NCBI RefSeq assembly: GCF_900115625.1
Contig: NZ_FOXD01000011.1
Coordinates: 53,071-117,070, forward strand
Reading direction: 5' to 3'
From: Salibacterium halotolerans
GTDB lineage: Bacteria > Bacillota > Bacilli > Bacillales > Marinococcaceae
DNA: 64,000 nt
This document shows positions 9,449-17,340 of the stretch, piece by piece. The position numbers and the translations under genes were made by a program. The notes beneath the pieces were generated by a model, which ran no database searches, had not been told where the DNA came from, and worked only from the letters and a program-made list of their open reading frames with translations. Positions within the stretch are counted from its first letter, which is position 1. Every line of letters begins with the position of its first letter.

Positions 9449-9618
9449 AAAATTTGCTTTTAAAGTTCTGGGAGGAAGAAGAAGGTCAGGCATTAAGTGA
9501 GTATGGTGTTATTCTTGGGCTTATTCTTGTTGCAGCCGTCGGGCTTATTTCAACTATGGGCGAACAGATTAGAAATATATTTGATAGTATCAGCAGCTCA
9601 TTAAATATAGGTGGGTAA
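9445..9618 (+). CDS. flp: Flp/Fap-type pilin precursor, 57 residues
   Basis: A short gene starting at GTG 9445, with AAGGAGG ten bases upstream, overlapping the previous stop by GTGA. The product begins MKNLLLKFWEEEEG and continues QALSEYGVILGLILVAAVGLI: a short charged leader, the Gly cleavage site, Glu at +5 followed by Tyr, and a hydrophobic helix. This is the Flp pilin signature cut by the TadV/CpaA peptidase encoded next. The C-terminus ends with a short polar helix typical of Flp pilins. It should be the major subunit of the fibre. Its stop codon lies inside an 8-bp hairpin. It is easily missed by length cut-offs. Confidence 0.93.
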   Translation: MKNLLLKFWEEEEGQALSEYGVILGLILVAAVGLISTMGEQIRNIFDSISSSLNIGG

Positions 9619-9629
9619 GAATACCCACC
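9610..9629 (+). other. Hairpin at the flp stop codon
   Basis: GGTGGGTA at 9610-9617 and TACCCACC at 9622-9629 form a perfect 8-bp stem with a 4-nt loop. The stem covers the flp stop codon. It is followed by TTAAGAAAGGGGG, the ribosome binding site region of the next gene, and not by a U-run, so it is not a classical terminator. A likely role is mRNA processing or 3' protection that raises pilin mRNA relative to the rest of the operon. Confidence 0.7.
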
Positions 9630-9650
9630 TTAAGAAAGGGGGATGCGGAA

Positions 9651-10127
9651 TTGACAGTATTAATAGTAACAGCAGTACTACTACTCTATGCAGCTTACAA
9701 AGACATAAAACAAAATCGCATCCCCAACTATTTCATTGTAATAATCCTGCTATCAGGTATTCTCCACTTGTTGATAAACACTCCAGTTGAGTGGTGGCTG
9801 TATGTAGTCAGTATGACAGCTACACTTATAGTGTTCTTTCTGCTCTGGATCAGTGGATTTTTGGGTGCAGGAGATGCAAAGCTGGCAGCTGCTGCAGCCC
9901 TGACCCTTTCATTTCCCGATACATACTGGTTCTGGATATTCACCATTGGGGGAGGCGTGTTATTATCAGCCACCCAAATTCTTCGCTATGACGGGATCCG
10001 CGGTATTATAGATATTTTTTGGAGATGGGGAATGAGTATCATCTATAAAACCGACAAACGGGAAAAAGACGATACATTTCCCTTTGCTCCAATCATCTTT
10101 CTCGCCTGGGTGGTGGTCATATGGTAA
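9651..10127 (+). CDS. cpaA: Prepilin peptidase TadV/CpaA
   Basis: 158 residues, the short single-domain aspartic prepilin peptidase form. Catalytic aspartates are seen in AAYKDIKQNRIPN (Asp near 17) and in the GAGDAKL motif (GxGD, Asp near 75). Four to five membrane helices. The TTG start is supported by AAGAAAGGGGG. It lacks the N-methylation domain of PilD-type enzymes, as usual for Tad loci. It should cut the leaders of Flp and of the TadE-like pseudopilins downstream. Its end overlaps the next start. Confidence 0.92.
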   Translation: MTVLIVTAVLLLYAAYKDIKQNRIPNYFIVIILLSGILHLLINTPVEWWLYVVSMTATLIVFFLLWISGFLGAGDAKLAAAAALTLSFPDTYWFWIFTIGGGVLLSATQILRYDGIRGIIDIFWRWGMSIIYKTDKREKDDTFPFAPIIFLAWVVVIW

Positions 10128-10534
10128 ATCAACTAAAGAAACTTATTCATAATGAGCGCGGACAGGCGGTGTCTGAATTTGCGGTCGTGATGCCGATCCT
10201 GATTATGTTTATTGTGGGAGGGCTTTTGCTTGGAATCATTACTTATAATCAAATCATTGTAGTTACAGCAGCGAATCAGGCAGCCCGGACAGGAGCAGCT
10301 GCTACAGCAGAAGAAGGAAGTACAACGTGGGAGGCTTCCACAGAGGCCCGGCAAACAGCAGATAACACTCTATCTTTTGCGGCCGGCGGAGACTGTGCAA
10401 GTGTAAATCCGACAGAAAGCGGGAGTGATTTTGTGGTGGAGGTGCGTTGTTATTACAATGTGCCGCTTCCGTTCCTCTCAAACGGCGGATCGTTCCAATT
10501 AAAACATAAATCAGAGTACCGCATTTTTGATTAA
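10121..10534 (+). CDS. tadE: TadE-like pseudopilin
   Basis: 137 residues. The N-terminus NERGQAVSEFAVVMPILIMFIVGG is a TadE-type membrane segment, with a possible prepilin cleavage after Gly and Glu at +5. The extracellular part contains a conserved region NQAARTGAAAT and two cysteines (near residues 89 and 108) that could form a disulfide. The ATG at 10121 overlaps the end of cpaA by 7 nt and has no strong ribosome binding site, which suggests translational coupling. TadE-type minor pseudopilins are thought to prime or cap the Flp fibre. Confidence 0.85.
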   Translation: MVNQLKKLIHNERGQAVSEFAVVMPILIMFIVGGLLLGIITYNQIIVVTAANQAARTGAAATAEEGSTTWEASTEARQTADNTLSFAAGGDCASVNPTESGSDFVVEVRCYYNVPLPFLSNGGSFQLKHKSEYRIFD

Positions 10535-10549
10535 GGGGATTCTTTATTT

Positions 10550-10963
10550 ATGAAACATATATTAAAAAGGGAAGAAGGTTTCGCGGTACCGTTTGTTGCT
10601 GTGATGCTCCCCGTATTTATCGCTTTATGCGGACTGCTTATAGACGGCGGACTAATGGCAGCTAATTATATGAAACTTACAGGAGCTGTAGATGCTGCAG
10701 CACATGCAGCTCTTGATTCTTATGACAAGACGGCTTGGGAAGAAGACGGTACAATTGACATACAGCCAGCCGGTGCCAGGAATCTCGCCGATGATTATCT
10801 ACATGCAAATTATCCGGAAGCACGAATGGAAATATTTGAGTCTGATTCCACCTCTGTTTATGTCAAAGCCTCTGTTTCCTCTCCCCTTTTTTTTATGAAA
10901 GTTGCCGGAATCAATGAGGTCTCCATTGAAGCTTCTTCCGGAGCTTCGCTGGGGGGTGGATAA
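10550..10963 (+). CDS. TadE/TadG-like pilus assembly protein
   Basis: 137 residues. The N-terminus KREEGFAVPFVAVMLPVFIALCGLLIDGGLMAAN matches the putative Flp pilus assembly TadE/G-like N-terminal domain, and is followed by AVDAAAHAALDSYDKTAW, which is typical of that family. It is much shorter than classical TadG and lacks a von Willebrand factor A domain. A start at ATG 10550 follows AAGGGGAT. Probably a second minor pseudopilin. Confidence 0.78.
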   Translation: MKHILKREEGFAVPFVAVMLPVFIALCGLLIDGGLMAANYMKLTGAVDAAAHAALDSYDKTAWEEDGTIDIQPAGARNLADDYLHANYPEARMEIFESDSTSVYVKASVSSPLFFMKVAGINEVSIEASSGASLGGG

Positions 10964-10966
10964 GAG

Positions 10967-11422
10967 ATGGCAGTTAAACGATTCTACGCCTTGTTCACAG
11001 ATATAGTAATCTGGTTTTTTATTTTGTTTTATCCACTAAAATGGTTGATGGATATGCTCATCTCTTCCAGTGTTATATCTTTACTCCTTGTTCATGGAAT
11101 GATCCTGCTCCTGCTAGCGGTTTCCGCCTATCGGCGTGAAGGGCAGACATGGGGACAAAAACTGGCATCTATCGAGATAAAAACAGTAACGTACGAGGTT
11201 CCTTCTTTTCTCAGGCTTTTTATCCATTTTTTTATTGCATATCTTTTATACTTATACTCTTTTGGACTGCTTTATATAGTCAGTATGATAACCCAGTTGC
11301 TGAGAAAAGATGACCGTATGCTGCATGACTTAATTTCCGGTACAAAACTGGATGTATCCTACACGGAACAGGTAAATGATCTACAGATTGGGGAAGAGGC
11401 AGGTGAAAATGAGCAAATATAG
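10967..11422 (+). CDS. RDD family membrane protein
   Basis: 151 residues with four membrane helices. The segments RRFYALFTDIVIWFF-like start (KRFYALFTDIVIW), GQTWGQKLASIEI and DRMLHDLISGTKL match the RDD domain (the first Arg-Asp-Asp is here partly changed to Arg..Thr-Asp). RDD proteins are small membrane proteins, some linked to sodium or compatible-solute transport; the role in this locus is unknown. The gene starts 3 nt after the previous stop and overlaps the next lipoprotein gene. Confidence 0.75.
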   Translation: MAVKRFYALFTDIVIWFFILFYPLKWLMDMLISSSVISLLLVHGMILLLLAVSAYRREGQTWGQKLASIEIKTVTYEVPSFLRLFIHFFIAYLLYLYSFGLLYIVSMITQLLRKDDRMLHDLISGTKLDVSYTEQVNDLQIGEEAGENEQI

Positions 11423-11915
11423 TATAATACCAATAACGATGCTCCTTCTTTTGCTGGCCGCCTGTGGGAATAACGCTGTCGAGGAAGCGGAAGAAGTGAG
11501 AGGCCAGGCATTAAATGAAGAATTCTGGCAGACATATGATGATTTTATGGCGGTGCAGACCTTGAATGCCGGACAGATTGAACATTATTATCCGCAGGTG
11601 ATGGAAGGTTTGAACAATCAAATAACAACACTAAATGAATTGGACATTCAGACAGAAGATGTGAAGAAAATAAGAAATAATTTTGTACAGGGTTTTGAAG
11701 CGATGCAGCGGGCATATGAACCATTAGAAGGGGAATATGAAGCCATGTACGATGATAATCTAAGTACGGACCTGGAAGAAAATTATTCTGCGGAAATAGA
11801 AAAAAGTAATGAACAGATGAGTAATGCTCTTGCATCGTTAATGGAGTATTATGATTTTGAAAAAGGCGAAGAAGAGGAGATTATGCAGGAACTGGAACCC
11901 TGGATGAAAGAATAA
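11409..11915 (+). CDS. Small lipoprotein, Glu-rich and helical
   Basis: 168 residues from ATG 11409. A hydrophobic signal with lipobox LAAC gives a lipidated Cys19. The mature part is very acidic and predicted almost wholly helical, with possible coiled coils. I do not recognise it with certainty; its helical, Glu-rich build resembles YkyA-type cell-wall-binding lipoproteins. Its start lies inside the RDD gene, so translation is coupled. A role in pilus-wall contact is possible but not shown. Confidence 0.65.
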   Translation: MSKYSIIPITMLLLLLAACGNNAVEEAEEVRGQALNEEFWQTYDDFMAVQTLNAGQIEHYYPQVMEGLNNQITTLNELDIQTEDVKKIRNNFVQGFEAMQRAYEPLEGEYEAMYDDNLSTDLEENYSAEIEKSNEQMSNALASLMEYYDFEKGEEEEIMQELEPWMKE

Positions 11916-11936
11916 TAATTGGAGGCTGATCAATCG

Positions 11937-13418
11937 ATGAAGAAGGTCCATCTGACAAAAAAGCTGACCAAAGCGCAGAAAAAAGCCTACAAACCTAATG
12001 CTCTGCCTGAATTCCCCATCTATCGGACGTTTCCCATCGAGAAGGACGACAGGTATTTTTATCTCGTAGGTCAGATAAGGCTCGATGAGAACGACCATTT
12101 TATACAGTGGATGGTCCTGGATGATGAAGGAACGATGGTGGATAAAGAAATGGCAAGACCGATTCATGAAGCCTACACGACGTGGGAGTGGGCGAGAACA
12201 TTATCGAACAGCTTAATTCCTTTGTTGGAAGAACGGGAACAGCTGCATCCGGATTCAGAAGCTCTGGAACAGTTGATTCGATGGAGCGCCGGGCAGTTGA
12301 CCGAGCAGTTGAGAGAGAGGGGTCGTGAGGATGATACAGAAGAGATACTGAAGTATATAGCGCTGTTTCGAAATAAAACGATCCGCGAACATGACATTCT
12401 GGCATTTCTATATGAGTTAAAGAACATTATTCAGAGAACAGAATTGGAAGGATACTTATCCCAACGGAACGCTGCTCAAATTCAAAATTTGTGGAGAGAA
12501 CTTCAAGGAGAATATCAGCCTTGGATTATACAACTATTTACCATCGATTCAATAACTGCTCAAAGGTTTGGCATGCAACTAGAAAAAGCAAAAGATTCAC
12601 AGGAAAAAAAGTATGCCTACAATACGTTTTTGGAAAGGAATTATATTCGAACGACAGCTTCCTCTATTTCTCATCTTTTAGATTATTTTGATGGAGACTG
12701 GAACTACCTGCTGGGTTGGCATTTTGAAAAGACCCGTATCGATCCTGACAACCCGAAACCTCCTATTTCTTTTAAAGGGAAATATAAACCGTATCCCGTT
12801 TTGAAAAAAATCTACCAGGCAATGATTTATGCCATTATACCTTTGGAAGCTTTATTGTTTTTAGTAACGTGGAACATCGGTGTTTTAATTACCATCGGAG
12901 TACAACTGTTAGTCTTCATTCCTATTCTTCGACAGTACTGGATGTGGGCGACCCTGCATCTAATTTTTCAGTGGAAAGAGATCCTGAAGGATAAAAGCAT
13001 GGTGATTGCGAGTTTCGAAGTCGACAACACGGGATCCGCATCGGCGTTTAAGACTGGGGCAATCCTGGCTGCCGTTATTGGAAGCATTATGTACGCTTTT
13101 TCCAGGGAATGGCCGCTGCTGCTTGGCTTCTTGATTGTCGCAGCCCTGTTGTATGGCTATGGTGAACTCTCTGCACGCACGTCGTTGTCCCGGACTAAAG
13201 TGGAATTTCATGAAGCATGGATCAAAATCGGACCTAATGAAGTATGGAATCCTCAGATAAGAGGGCTGTCCTGGGAAGAGGAGCGGACCTTAAAAATTGA
13301 CCAGGGTAAAGACAAAGCAGCGTTTGAAATCCAATTCAAACCGGAGGATATCGAGGAAGCTGCTGAAACGCTGGAAAAATGGTGCGAGAAGAACGGCCGT
13401 TCTGTGAACAGTGCTTAA
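11937..13418 (+). CDS. Membrane protein of unknown function, copy 1 of a tandem pair
   Basis: 493 residues from ATG 11937 (GGAGG 11 nt upstream; a TTG at 11919 is in frame but lies upstream of that ribosome binding site). About 290 residues of soluble, charged, largely helical sequence are followed by a membrane helix pair (about 300-345), a second pair (about 375-420) and a C-terminal domain of about 75 residues (TKVEFHEAWIKIGPNEVW through LEKWCEKNG) that looks like a small beta-sandwich capped by a helix, similar in layout to bacterial PH domains. No known family was recognised. The next gene is a close paralogue (roughly 80% identical by eye). It is the probable tail of the Tad transcription unit. 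Confidence 0.6.
   Translation: MKKVHLTKKLTKAQKKAYKPNALPEFPIYRTFPIEKDDRYFYLVGQIRLDENDHFIQWMVLDDEGTMVDKEMARPIHEAYTTWEWARTLSNSLIPLLEEREQLHPDSEALEQLIRWSAGQLTEQLRERGREDDTEEILKYIALFRNKTIREHDILAFLYELKNIIQRTELEGYLSQRNAAQIQNLWRELQGEYQPWIIQLFTIDSITAQRFGMQLEKAKDSQEKKYAYNTFLERNYIRTTASSISHLLDYFDGDWNYLLGWHFEKTRIDPDNPKPPISFKGKYKPYPVLKKIYQAMIYAIIPLEALLFLVTWNIGVLITIGVQLLVFIPILRQYWMWATLHLIFQWKEILKDKSMVIASFEVDNTGSASAFKTGAILAAVIGSIMYAFSREWPLLLGFLIVAALLYGYGELSARTSLSRTKVEFHEAWIKIGPNEVWNPQIRGLSWEEERTLKIDQGKDKAAFEIQFKPEDIEEAAETLEKWCEKNGRSVNSA
12618..12713 (+). repeat. Identical 96-bp block shared by tandem paralogues, copy 1
   Basis: This stretch is identical to 14112-14207 at every base, including third codon positions, while flanking coding sequence differs often. 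It encodes the segment YNTFLERNYIRTTASSISHL and following residues. Confidence 0.85.
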
Positions 13419-13442
13419 TCGTTCATAAAGGAAAGGATATTC

Positions 13443-14909
13443 ATGAAACCGGTCTATAAGACAAAAAAGCTGACCAAAGCGCAGAAAAAGGCTTACAAAC
13501 CTTATGCTCTGCCGGAATTCCCCATCTATCGGACGTTTCCCATCGAGAAGGACGGCAGGTATTTTTATCTTGTAGGTCAGATAAAGATCGATGAAGAAGA
13601 CCATTTTATGCAGTGGATGGTCCTGGATGACGAAGGAACAATGGTGGACAAAGAAACAGCAAGACCGATTCATGAATCTTACATGGCGTGGGAGTGGGCG
13701 AGAACATTATCGGACAGCCTCATTCCGTTGTTGGAAGAACGGGAACAGCTGCATCCGGATTCAGAAGCCCTGGAACAGTTAATTCGATGGAGCGCCGAGC
13801 AGTTGAAACAAAGGCTTCATGAGGACGATACGGAAGAGATACTGGAGTATATAACGCTGTTTCGAAATAAGACGATGCGCGAACATGACATTCTGAGGTT
13901 TCTTTATGAGTTAAGAAACGTTGTCCGGAGAACAGAATCGGAAGGATATTTGTCCGAACCCAACGCTGCTCAAATTCGAAAGCTGTGGAAAGAACTGCAG
14001 GAAGCATACCAGCCTTGGATAATACAACTATTTACTATCGATTCCATAACCTTTCAAAGATTTAGTATACAATTAGAAAAAGCAAAAGATTCCCAGGAAA
14101 GAAAGTATGCATACAATACGTTTTTGGAAAGGAATTATATTCGAACGACAGCTTCCTCTATTTCTCATCTTTTAGATTATTTTGATGGAGACTGGAACTA
14201 CCTGCTGAATTGGCATTTTGAAAAGACCCGTATCGATCCTGATAACCCGAAACCTCCTATTTCTTTTAAAGGGAAATATAAACCGTATCCCGTCTTGAAA
14301 AAGATCTATCAGGCGATGATTTATGCCATCATTCCTCTGGAAGCCTTATTGTTTTTAGGAACGTGGAACATCGGTATTTTAATTACAATCGGTGTACAAT
14401 TGGTAGTCTTCATTCCTATTCTTCAACAGTACTGGATGTGGGCGACCCTGCATCTGATTTTCCAGTGGAAAGAAATCCTTAAAGATAAAAGCATGGTGAT
14501 TGCGCGTTTTGAAGTCAAAGATATGGGAAGTACGACGGATTCTAAGACGTTCGCGGTTCTGGCTGTGATCACGGGAGGTATCATGCACATTTTTTTAAGA
14601 AATTGGATGGTCCTGTCCATATTTTTGATCGTTGCCGGTCTGTTGTATGGGTACGGAGTTTTAGCTGATCGTACCTCGTTATCCTGGACCAAGGTGGAAT
14701 TTCACGAATCGTGGATCAAAGTAGGCCCCCTTGAGGTATGGAGTCATTTGGTGAGAGGGGTGTCCTGGACAGATGAGCAGACCTTGGAAATCGATATGCG
14801 AAAGGATAATGGTCCATTAAAGGTGCAGTTTAAACCGGAAGACAAGGAAGCTGCTGTCGAAGCACTGGAAAAATGGTGCGAGAAAAATGGCCGTTCAATG
14901 GCAGGATGA
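13443..14909 (+). CDS. Membrane protein of unknown function, copy 2 of a tandem pair
   Basis: 488 residues, collinear with the preceding protein over its whole length. Differences concentrate around residues 120-180 and in the second membrane region and C-terminal domain; a central stretch is identical even in DNA (see the repeat entries). AAAGGA precedes ATG 13443, 24 nt after the first copy ends. The duplication is therefore recent or kept similar by gene conversion. No function can be assigned. Confidence 0.6.
   Translation: MKPVYKTKKLTKAQKKAYKPYALPEFPIYRTFPIEKDGRYFYLVGQIKIDEEDHFMQWMVLDDEGTMVDKETARPIHESYMAWEWARTLSDSLIPLLEEREQLHPDSEALEQLIRWSAEQLKQRLHEDDTEEILEYITLFRNKTMREHDILRFLYELRNVVRRTESEGYLSEPNAAQIRKLWKELQEAYQPWIIQLFTIDSITFQRFSIQLEKAKDSQERKYAYNTFLERNYIRTTASSISHLLDYFDGDWNYLLNWHFEKTRIDPDNPKPPISFKGKYKPYPVLKKIYQAMIYAIIPLEALLFLGTWNIGILITIGVQLVVFIPILQQYWMWATLHLIFQWKEILKDKSMVIARFEVKDMGSTTDSKTFAVLAVITGGIMHIFLRNWMVLSIFLIVAGLLYGYGVLADRTSLSWTKVEFHESWIKVGPLEVWSHLVRGVSWTDEQTLEIDMRKDNGPLKVQFKPEDKEAAVEALEKWCEKNGRSMAG
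14112..14207 (+). repeat. Identical 96-bp block shared by tandem paralogues, copy 2
   Basis: Partner of 12618-12713; see that entry. Confidence 0.85.
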
Positions 14910-14981
14910 AACCTTGCATGATACGACTGCCATGCATGCCATGCGGCCGGAAAGACCGTAAACGACTGTACAAACGTAACC

Positions 14982-15006
14982 ATAAACTGTTCATGAGACA
15001 GTTTAT
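14982..15006. other. 9-bp inverted repeat after the tandem pair
   Basis: ATAAACTGT (14982-14990) and ACAGTTTAT (14998-15006) pair perfectly around a 7-nt loop. There is no U-run, so it is at best a weak terminator for the Tad unit. Confidence 0.45.
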
Positions 15007-15023
15007 AACACCTGAAGCCCCCT

Positions 15024-15088
15024 AAAACGTAACGAAGAACCTTTCATAACGACGTTTACAGGGCATGAAAGTAGTCTAAACGTAATCA
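15024..15088. repeat. ACGT-rich intergenic repeat, copy A
   Basis: Ordered motifs AAAACGT, TTCATAACGACGTTT (15043-15057), GCATGAAA (15063-15070) and TAAACGTAATCA (15077-15088). The same motifs in the same order occur at 53114-53232. It lies between convergent genes. GCCCCC at its left edge and GGGGGC just to the right form an outer inverted repeat. Confidence 0.65.
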
Positions 15089-15132
15089 TGGGGGCTGCAC
15101 TGCACCTTTCTGTTTTCTACTGGATAATAAAA

Positions 15133-15157
15133 GAGCTGCGTCCCTGTCACGCAGCTC
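15133..15157 (-). terminator. Rho-independent terminator of the mhq operon
   Basis: GAGCTGCGT (15133-15141) and ACGCAGCTC (15149-15157) form a 9-bp stem. On the minus strand the stem is followed by TTTTATTAT, so it terminates mhqD transcription. Confidence 0.8.
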
Positions 15158-15169
15158 CTTCGTCATTCT

Positions 15170-15775
15170 TTATTTCAAATGTTGTTCGTAATAAGCGGCG
15201 GCGCCTTGGACTTCGTCGATGGTAAGCTGGTGGCCGTTGTGTTCCCACTGAATGTGGACGTGGGCACCTGCCTGTTCGAGCAGGCGTGAGAGTTCTTCGG
15301 TTTCTTCGGCCGGACAGATAGGGTCGTTGGCCCCTGCGCCGATGAAGACGTGCTGCTCGTTCAGGGAAGGAAGCTCCACTCCTTTGCGCGGTACCATCGG
15401 GTGGTGGAGAAGCGCGCCCTTCAGCGCCCCTGCATAATGGAACATGAGGCTGGCGGCGATGTTGGCGCCGTTTGAGTACCCGACGGCGATGACATTGCTT
15501 CGGTCAAAGCCGTACTGCTCCGCACTTTCGTCGATGAAATCATACAGTTCTTTGGTGCGGTGGATCAGATCCTCTTCGTCAAAAACACCTTCGGCAAGCC
15601 GGCGGAAAAAGCGGGGCATGCCGTTTTCAGAGACATTGCCGCGCACGCTGAGTACCGATGCGTCTTCGTCAATCAATTTGGCGACTTCAAGCAGATCTTC
15701 TTCCGTGCCCCCGGTGCCGTGCAGAAGCAGCAGAACGGGGGCATCTGGTTTTCCTTCCCGAAAAATATGCTTCAT
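15170..15775 (-). CDS. mhqD: Alpha/beta hydrolase, MhqD-like carboxylesterase
   Basis: 201 residues. LLLLHGTGGTEEDL is the oxyanion region, AVGYSNGANIA the GxSxG nucleophile elbow (Ser near 109), and later Asp (GANDPICP) and His (EHNGHQLT) complete the triad. Size and sequence fit the phospholipase/carboxylesterase family that includes B. subtilis MhqD, a hydrolase of the methylhydroquinone- and electrophile-inducible regulon. It follows mhqO by 13 nt and ends in a clear terminator. Known biology of the regulon suggests detoxification of quinone-like electrophiles; the natural substrate is unknown. Confidence 0.85.
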   Translation of the reverse strand: MKHIFREGKPDAPVLLLLHGTGGTEEDLLEVAKLIDEDASVLSVRGNVSENGMPRFFRRLAEGVFDEEDLIHRTKELYDFIDESAEQYGFDRSNVIAVGYSNGANIAASLMFHYAGALKGALLHHPMVPRKGVELPSLNEQHVFIGAGANDPICPAEETEELSRLLEQAGAHVHIQWEHNGHQLTIDEVQGAAAYYEQHLK

Positions 15776-15788
15776 GACAGAATCCTCC

Positions 15789-16766
15789 TTATACGCCCGG
15801 TTTATAATCGAGCGGGTTTAATTTGGCTTCGATTTCCTCGCGCTGTGGTTCGAGATACGGTGGCAGCGCGAGGGATTCGCCGAGGTGCTCCAGGTCCTCG
15901 TCGCCGTCAAAACCGGGACCGTCGGTGGCGATCTCAAACAGGATGCCGTTTGGCTCGCGGAAATAGAGGGAGCGGAAGTAATATCGTTCCACGAAGCCGG
16001 AGTTCGGCAGGCCAACGCTGCTGATATGCTCAATCCATTGATTCAGTTCATCCATGTCGGCGGCGCGGAAGGCGACGTGGTGGACCCCGCCGCGGCCCTG
16101 CCGTTCAAATGGAAGATCCGGCCGTTCTTCCACGTGAATTTCGGCACCGCTGCCGCCCTCTCCGGTTTCATAAACGACAATGTCCGGGTTATCGGATTCC
16201 GGAGAAGGATAGCTGCTCTTGCGGCAAAAGCCCATTACTTCAGTCAGAACATGGGACGTAGGCTCGGCTTTGCGGACGGTCAATTTAATCGGCCCGAGTC
16301 CGGTGATGCCGTGCTCCTGCGGGATCGGCGCGCGTTCCCACGGAGTTCCGCCGGGTACACCGTCGTTGTGTTCATCCGATACGAAGATGAGACGCTGTCC
16401 TTCAAAATCATGAAAGGCCATCGTATTCCGCCCGCCGCGTTCCTTGATTTCTTCATGAGACACGCCTTTTTCATCCAGACGCTGTTTCCAGAACTGCAGG
16501 GCTTCATCGTTTGGAACGCGCAGGGAAGTAGCGGAAATACTGCTCGCCCCTGGTTTGTTCGGTGCGGCCATCGGAATCTCGAAAAACGTTAATTCTGTGC
16601 CCGGGTTGCCGCGCTCATCCCCGTAGAATAAATGATAAACGGACGTATCATCCTGATTGACGGTTTTTTTCACGAGACGCATGCCGAGAATATTTGTGTA
16701 AAAATCAAGATTACCTTTGGCGTCGGCGGTAATAGCCGACAGATGGTGGATGCCTTTGAGAGTCAT
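15789..16766 (-). CDS. mhqO: Ring-cleaving dioxygenase MhqO-like (glyoxalase/VOC fold)
   Basis: 325 residues with two vicinal-oxygen-chelate halves. The N-terminal half has GIHHLSAITADAKGNLDFYTNILGMRLVKKTVNQDD; the C-terminal half has GGVHHVAFRAADMDELNQW and the FREPNGILFEIATDGPGF signature with the metal-ligand Glu. This matches MhqO/MhqA-type extradiol dioxygenases, which in Bacillus protect against hydroquinones and catechols. It starts 3 nt after mhqR. The neighbours make the assignment firm. Confidence 0.92.
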   Translation of the reverse strand: MTLKGIHHLSAITADAKGNLDFYTNILGMRLVKKTVNQDDTSVYHLFYGDERGNPGTELTFFEIPMAAPNKPGASSISATSLRVPNDEALQFWKQRLDEKGVSHEEIKERGGRNTMAFHDFEGQRLIFVSDEHNDGVPGGTPWERAPIPQEHGITGLGPIKLTVRKAEPTSHVLTEVMGFCRKSSYPSPESDNPDIVVYETGEGGSGAEIHVEERPDLPFERQGRGGVHHVAFRAADMDELNQWIEHISSVGLPNSGFVERYYFRSLYFREPNGILFEIATDGPGFDGDEDLEHLGESLALPPYLEPQREEIEAKLNPLDYKPGV

Positions 16767-16769
16767 TTG

Positions 16770-17234
16770 TTATCCCTCCATATGTTCATTGTACTGCTGC
16801 AGCTTGCGTAGAAGATCAAGCAGCTGTTTTTGTTCTTCTTTGTTCAATCCCTGAAACTGGGAGGCCTGAAACTGTTCCTGGCGCGTGACAATGAGGTTGA
16901 ACAGTTCCCATCCCGAACCTGTTAATGTCAGTACTTTTTTTCTCCATTCCTGGTCCCGGTGAACCCAGCCGAGTTCTTCCATCCGCCCGAGAACCTGCGT
17001 CATATTGCCTTTTGTAACGAAAAGTTTTTCCGCGAGCTCATTCTGGGTTAATGGCTCATGCGTGCCGATTTGGACGAGCACGTCGAACTGTGTTATCGTT
17101 ACACCCCATTCTTTCAGATGGGCGTTGGAGCGGCGGAGACTTTGGTTATAAAACCGGGACAGCCGGAACCACAGCAGAAGACCCAGTCGTTCTTCATGCC
17201 GTGAAGGCAGAGAAGATGTTTCTTTATCGGTCAT
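16770..17234 (-). CDS. mhqR: MarR-family repressor, MhqR-like
   Basis: 154 residues from the third of three consecutive ATGs, the one placed 7 nt after AAGGAGGG. A winged helix-turn-helix is seen in ITQFDVLVQIGTHEPLTQNELAEKLFVTKGNMTQVLGRMEELGWVHR. It heads the mhqR-mhqO-mhqD operon, as in relatives where MhqR represses the quinone-resistance genes and is released by quinones. A 26-bp palindrome overlapping its promoter region is the probable operator, implying autoregulation. Confidence 0.9.
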   Translation of the reverse strand: MTDKETSSLPSRHEERLGLLLWFRLSRFYNQSLRRSNAHLKEWGVTITQFDVLVQIGTHEPLTQNELAEKLFVTKGNMTQVLGRMEELGWVHRDQEWRKKVLTLTGSGWELFNLIVTRQEQFQASQFQGLNKEEQKQLLDLLRKLQQYNEHMEG

Positions 17235-17266
17235 CATCATTCCCTCCTTCTGAGTATCTGATTCCC

Positions 17267-17292
17267 TTATCAGTTTATATCTAAACTGATAA
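17267..17292. promoter_or_regulatory. Probable MhqR operator (11-bp inverted repeat)
   Basis: TTATCAGTTTA and TAAACTGATAA are perfect inverted arms separated by 4 nt, 33 nt upstream of the mhqR start. On the minus strand a TATAAA lies within the palindrome with a TTGTTT about 15 nt upstream, so a bound repressor would cover the promoter. The length and symmetry suit a MarR dimer site. Confidence 0.75.
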
Positions 17293-17300
17293 AAAAACAA

Positions 17301-17329
17301 ATCATATGCCTGGACGCGGGGCATATGAT
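17301..17329 (-). terminator. Terminator of hemAT
   Basis: ATCATATGCC and GGCATATGAT form a 10-bp stem with a 9-nt loop; on the minus strand it is followed by TTGTTTTTTT. The U-run overlaps the promoter region of mhqR. Confidence 0.85.
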
Positions 17330-17340
17330 GGAAATAATCT

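Noticed and set aside
15885..16592. 235-codon open frame on the + strand
   Set aside because: It lies opposite mhqO, whose family motifs are complete, and has no supported start.
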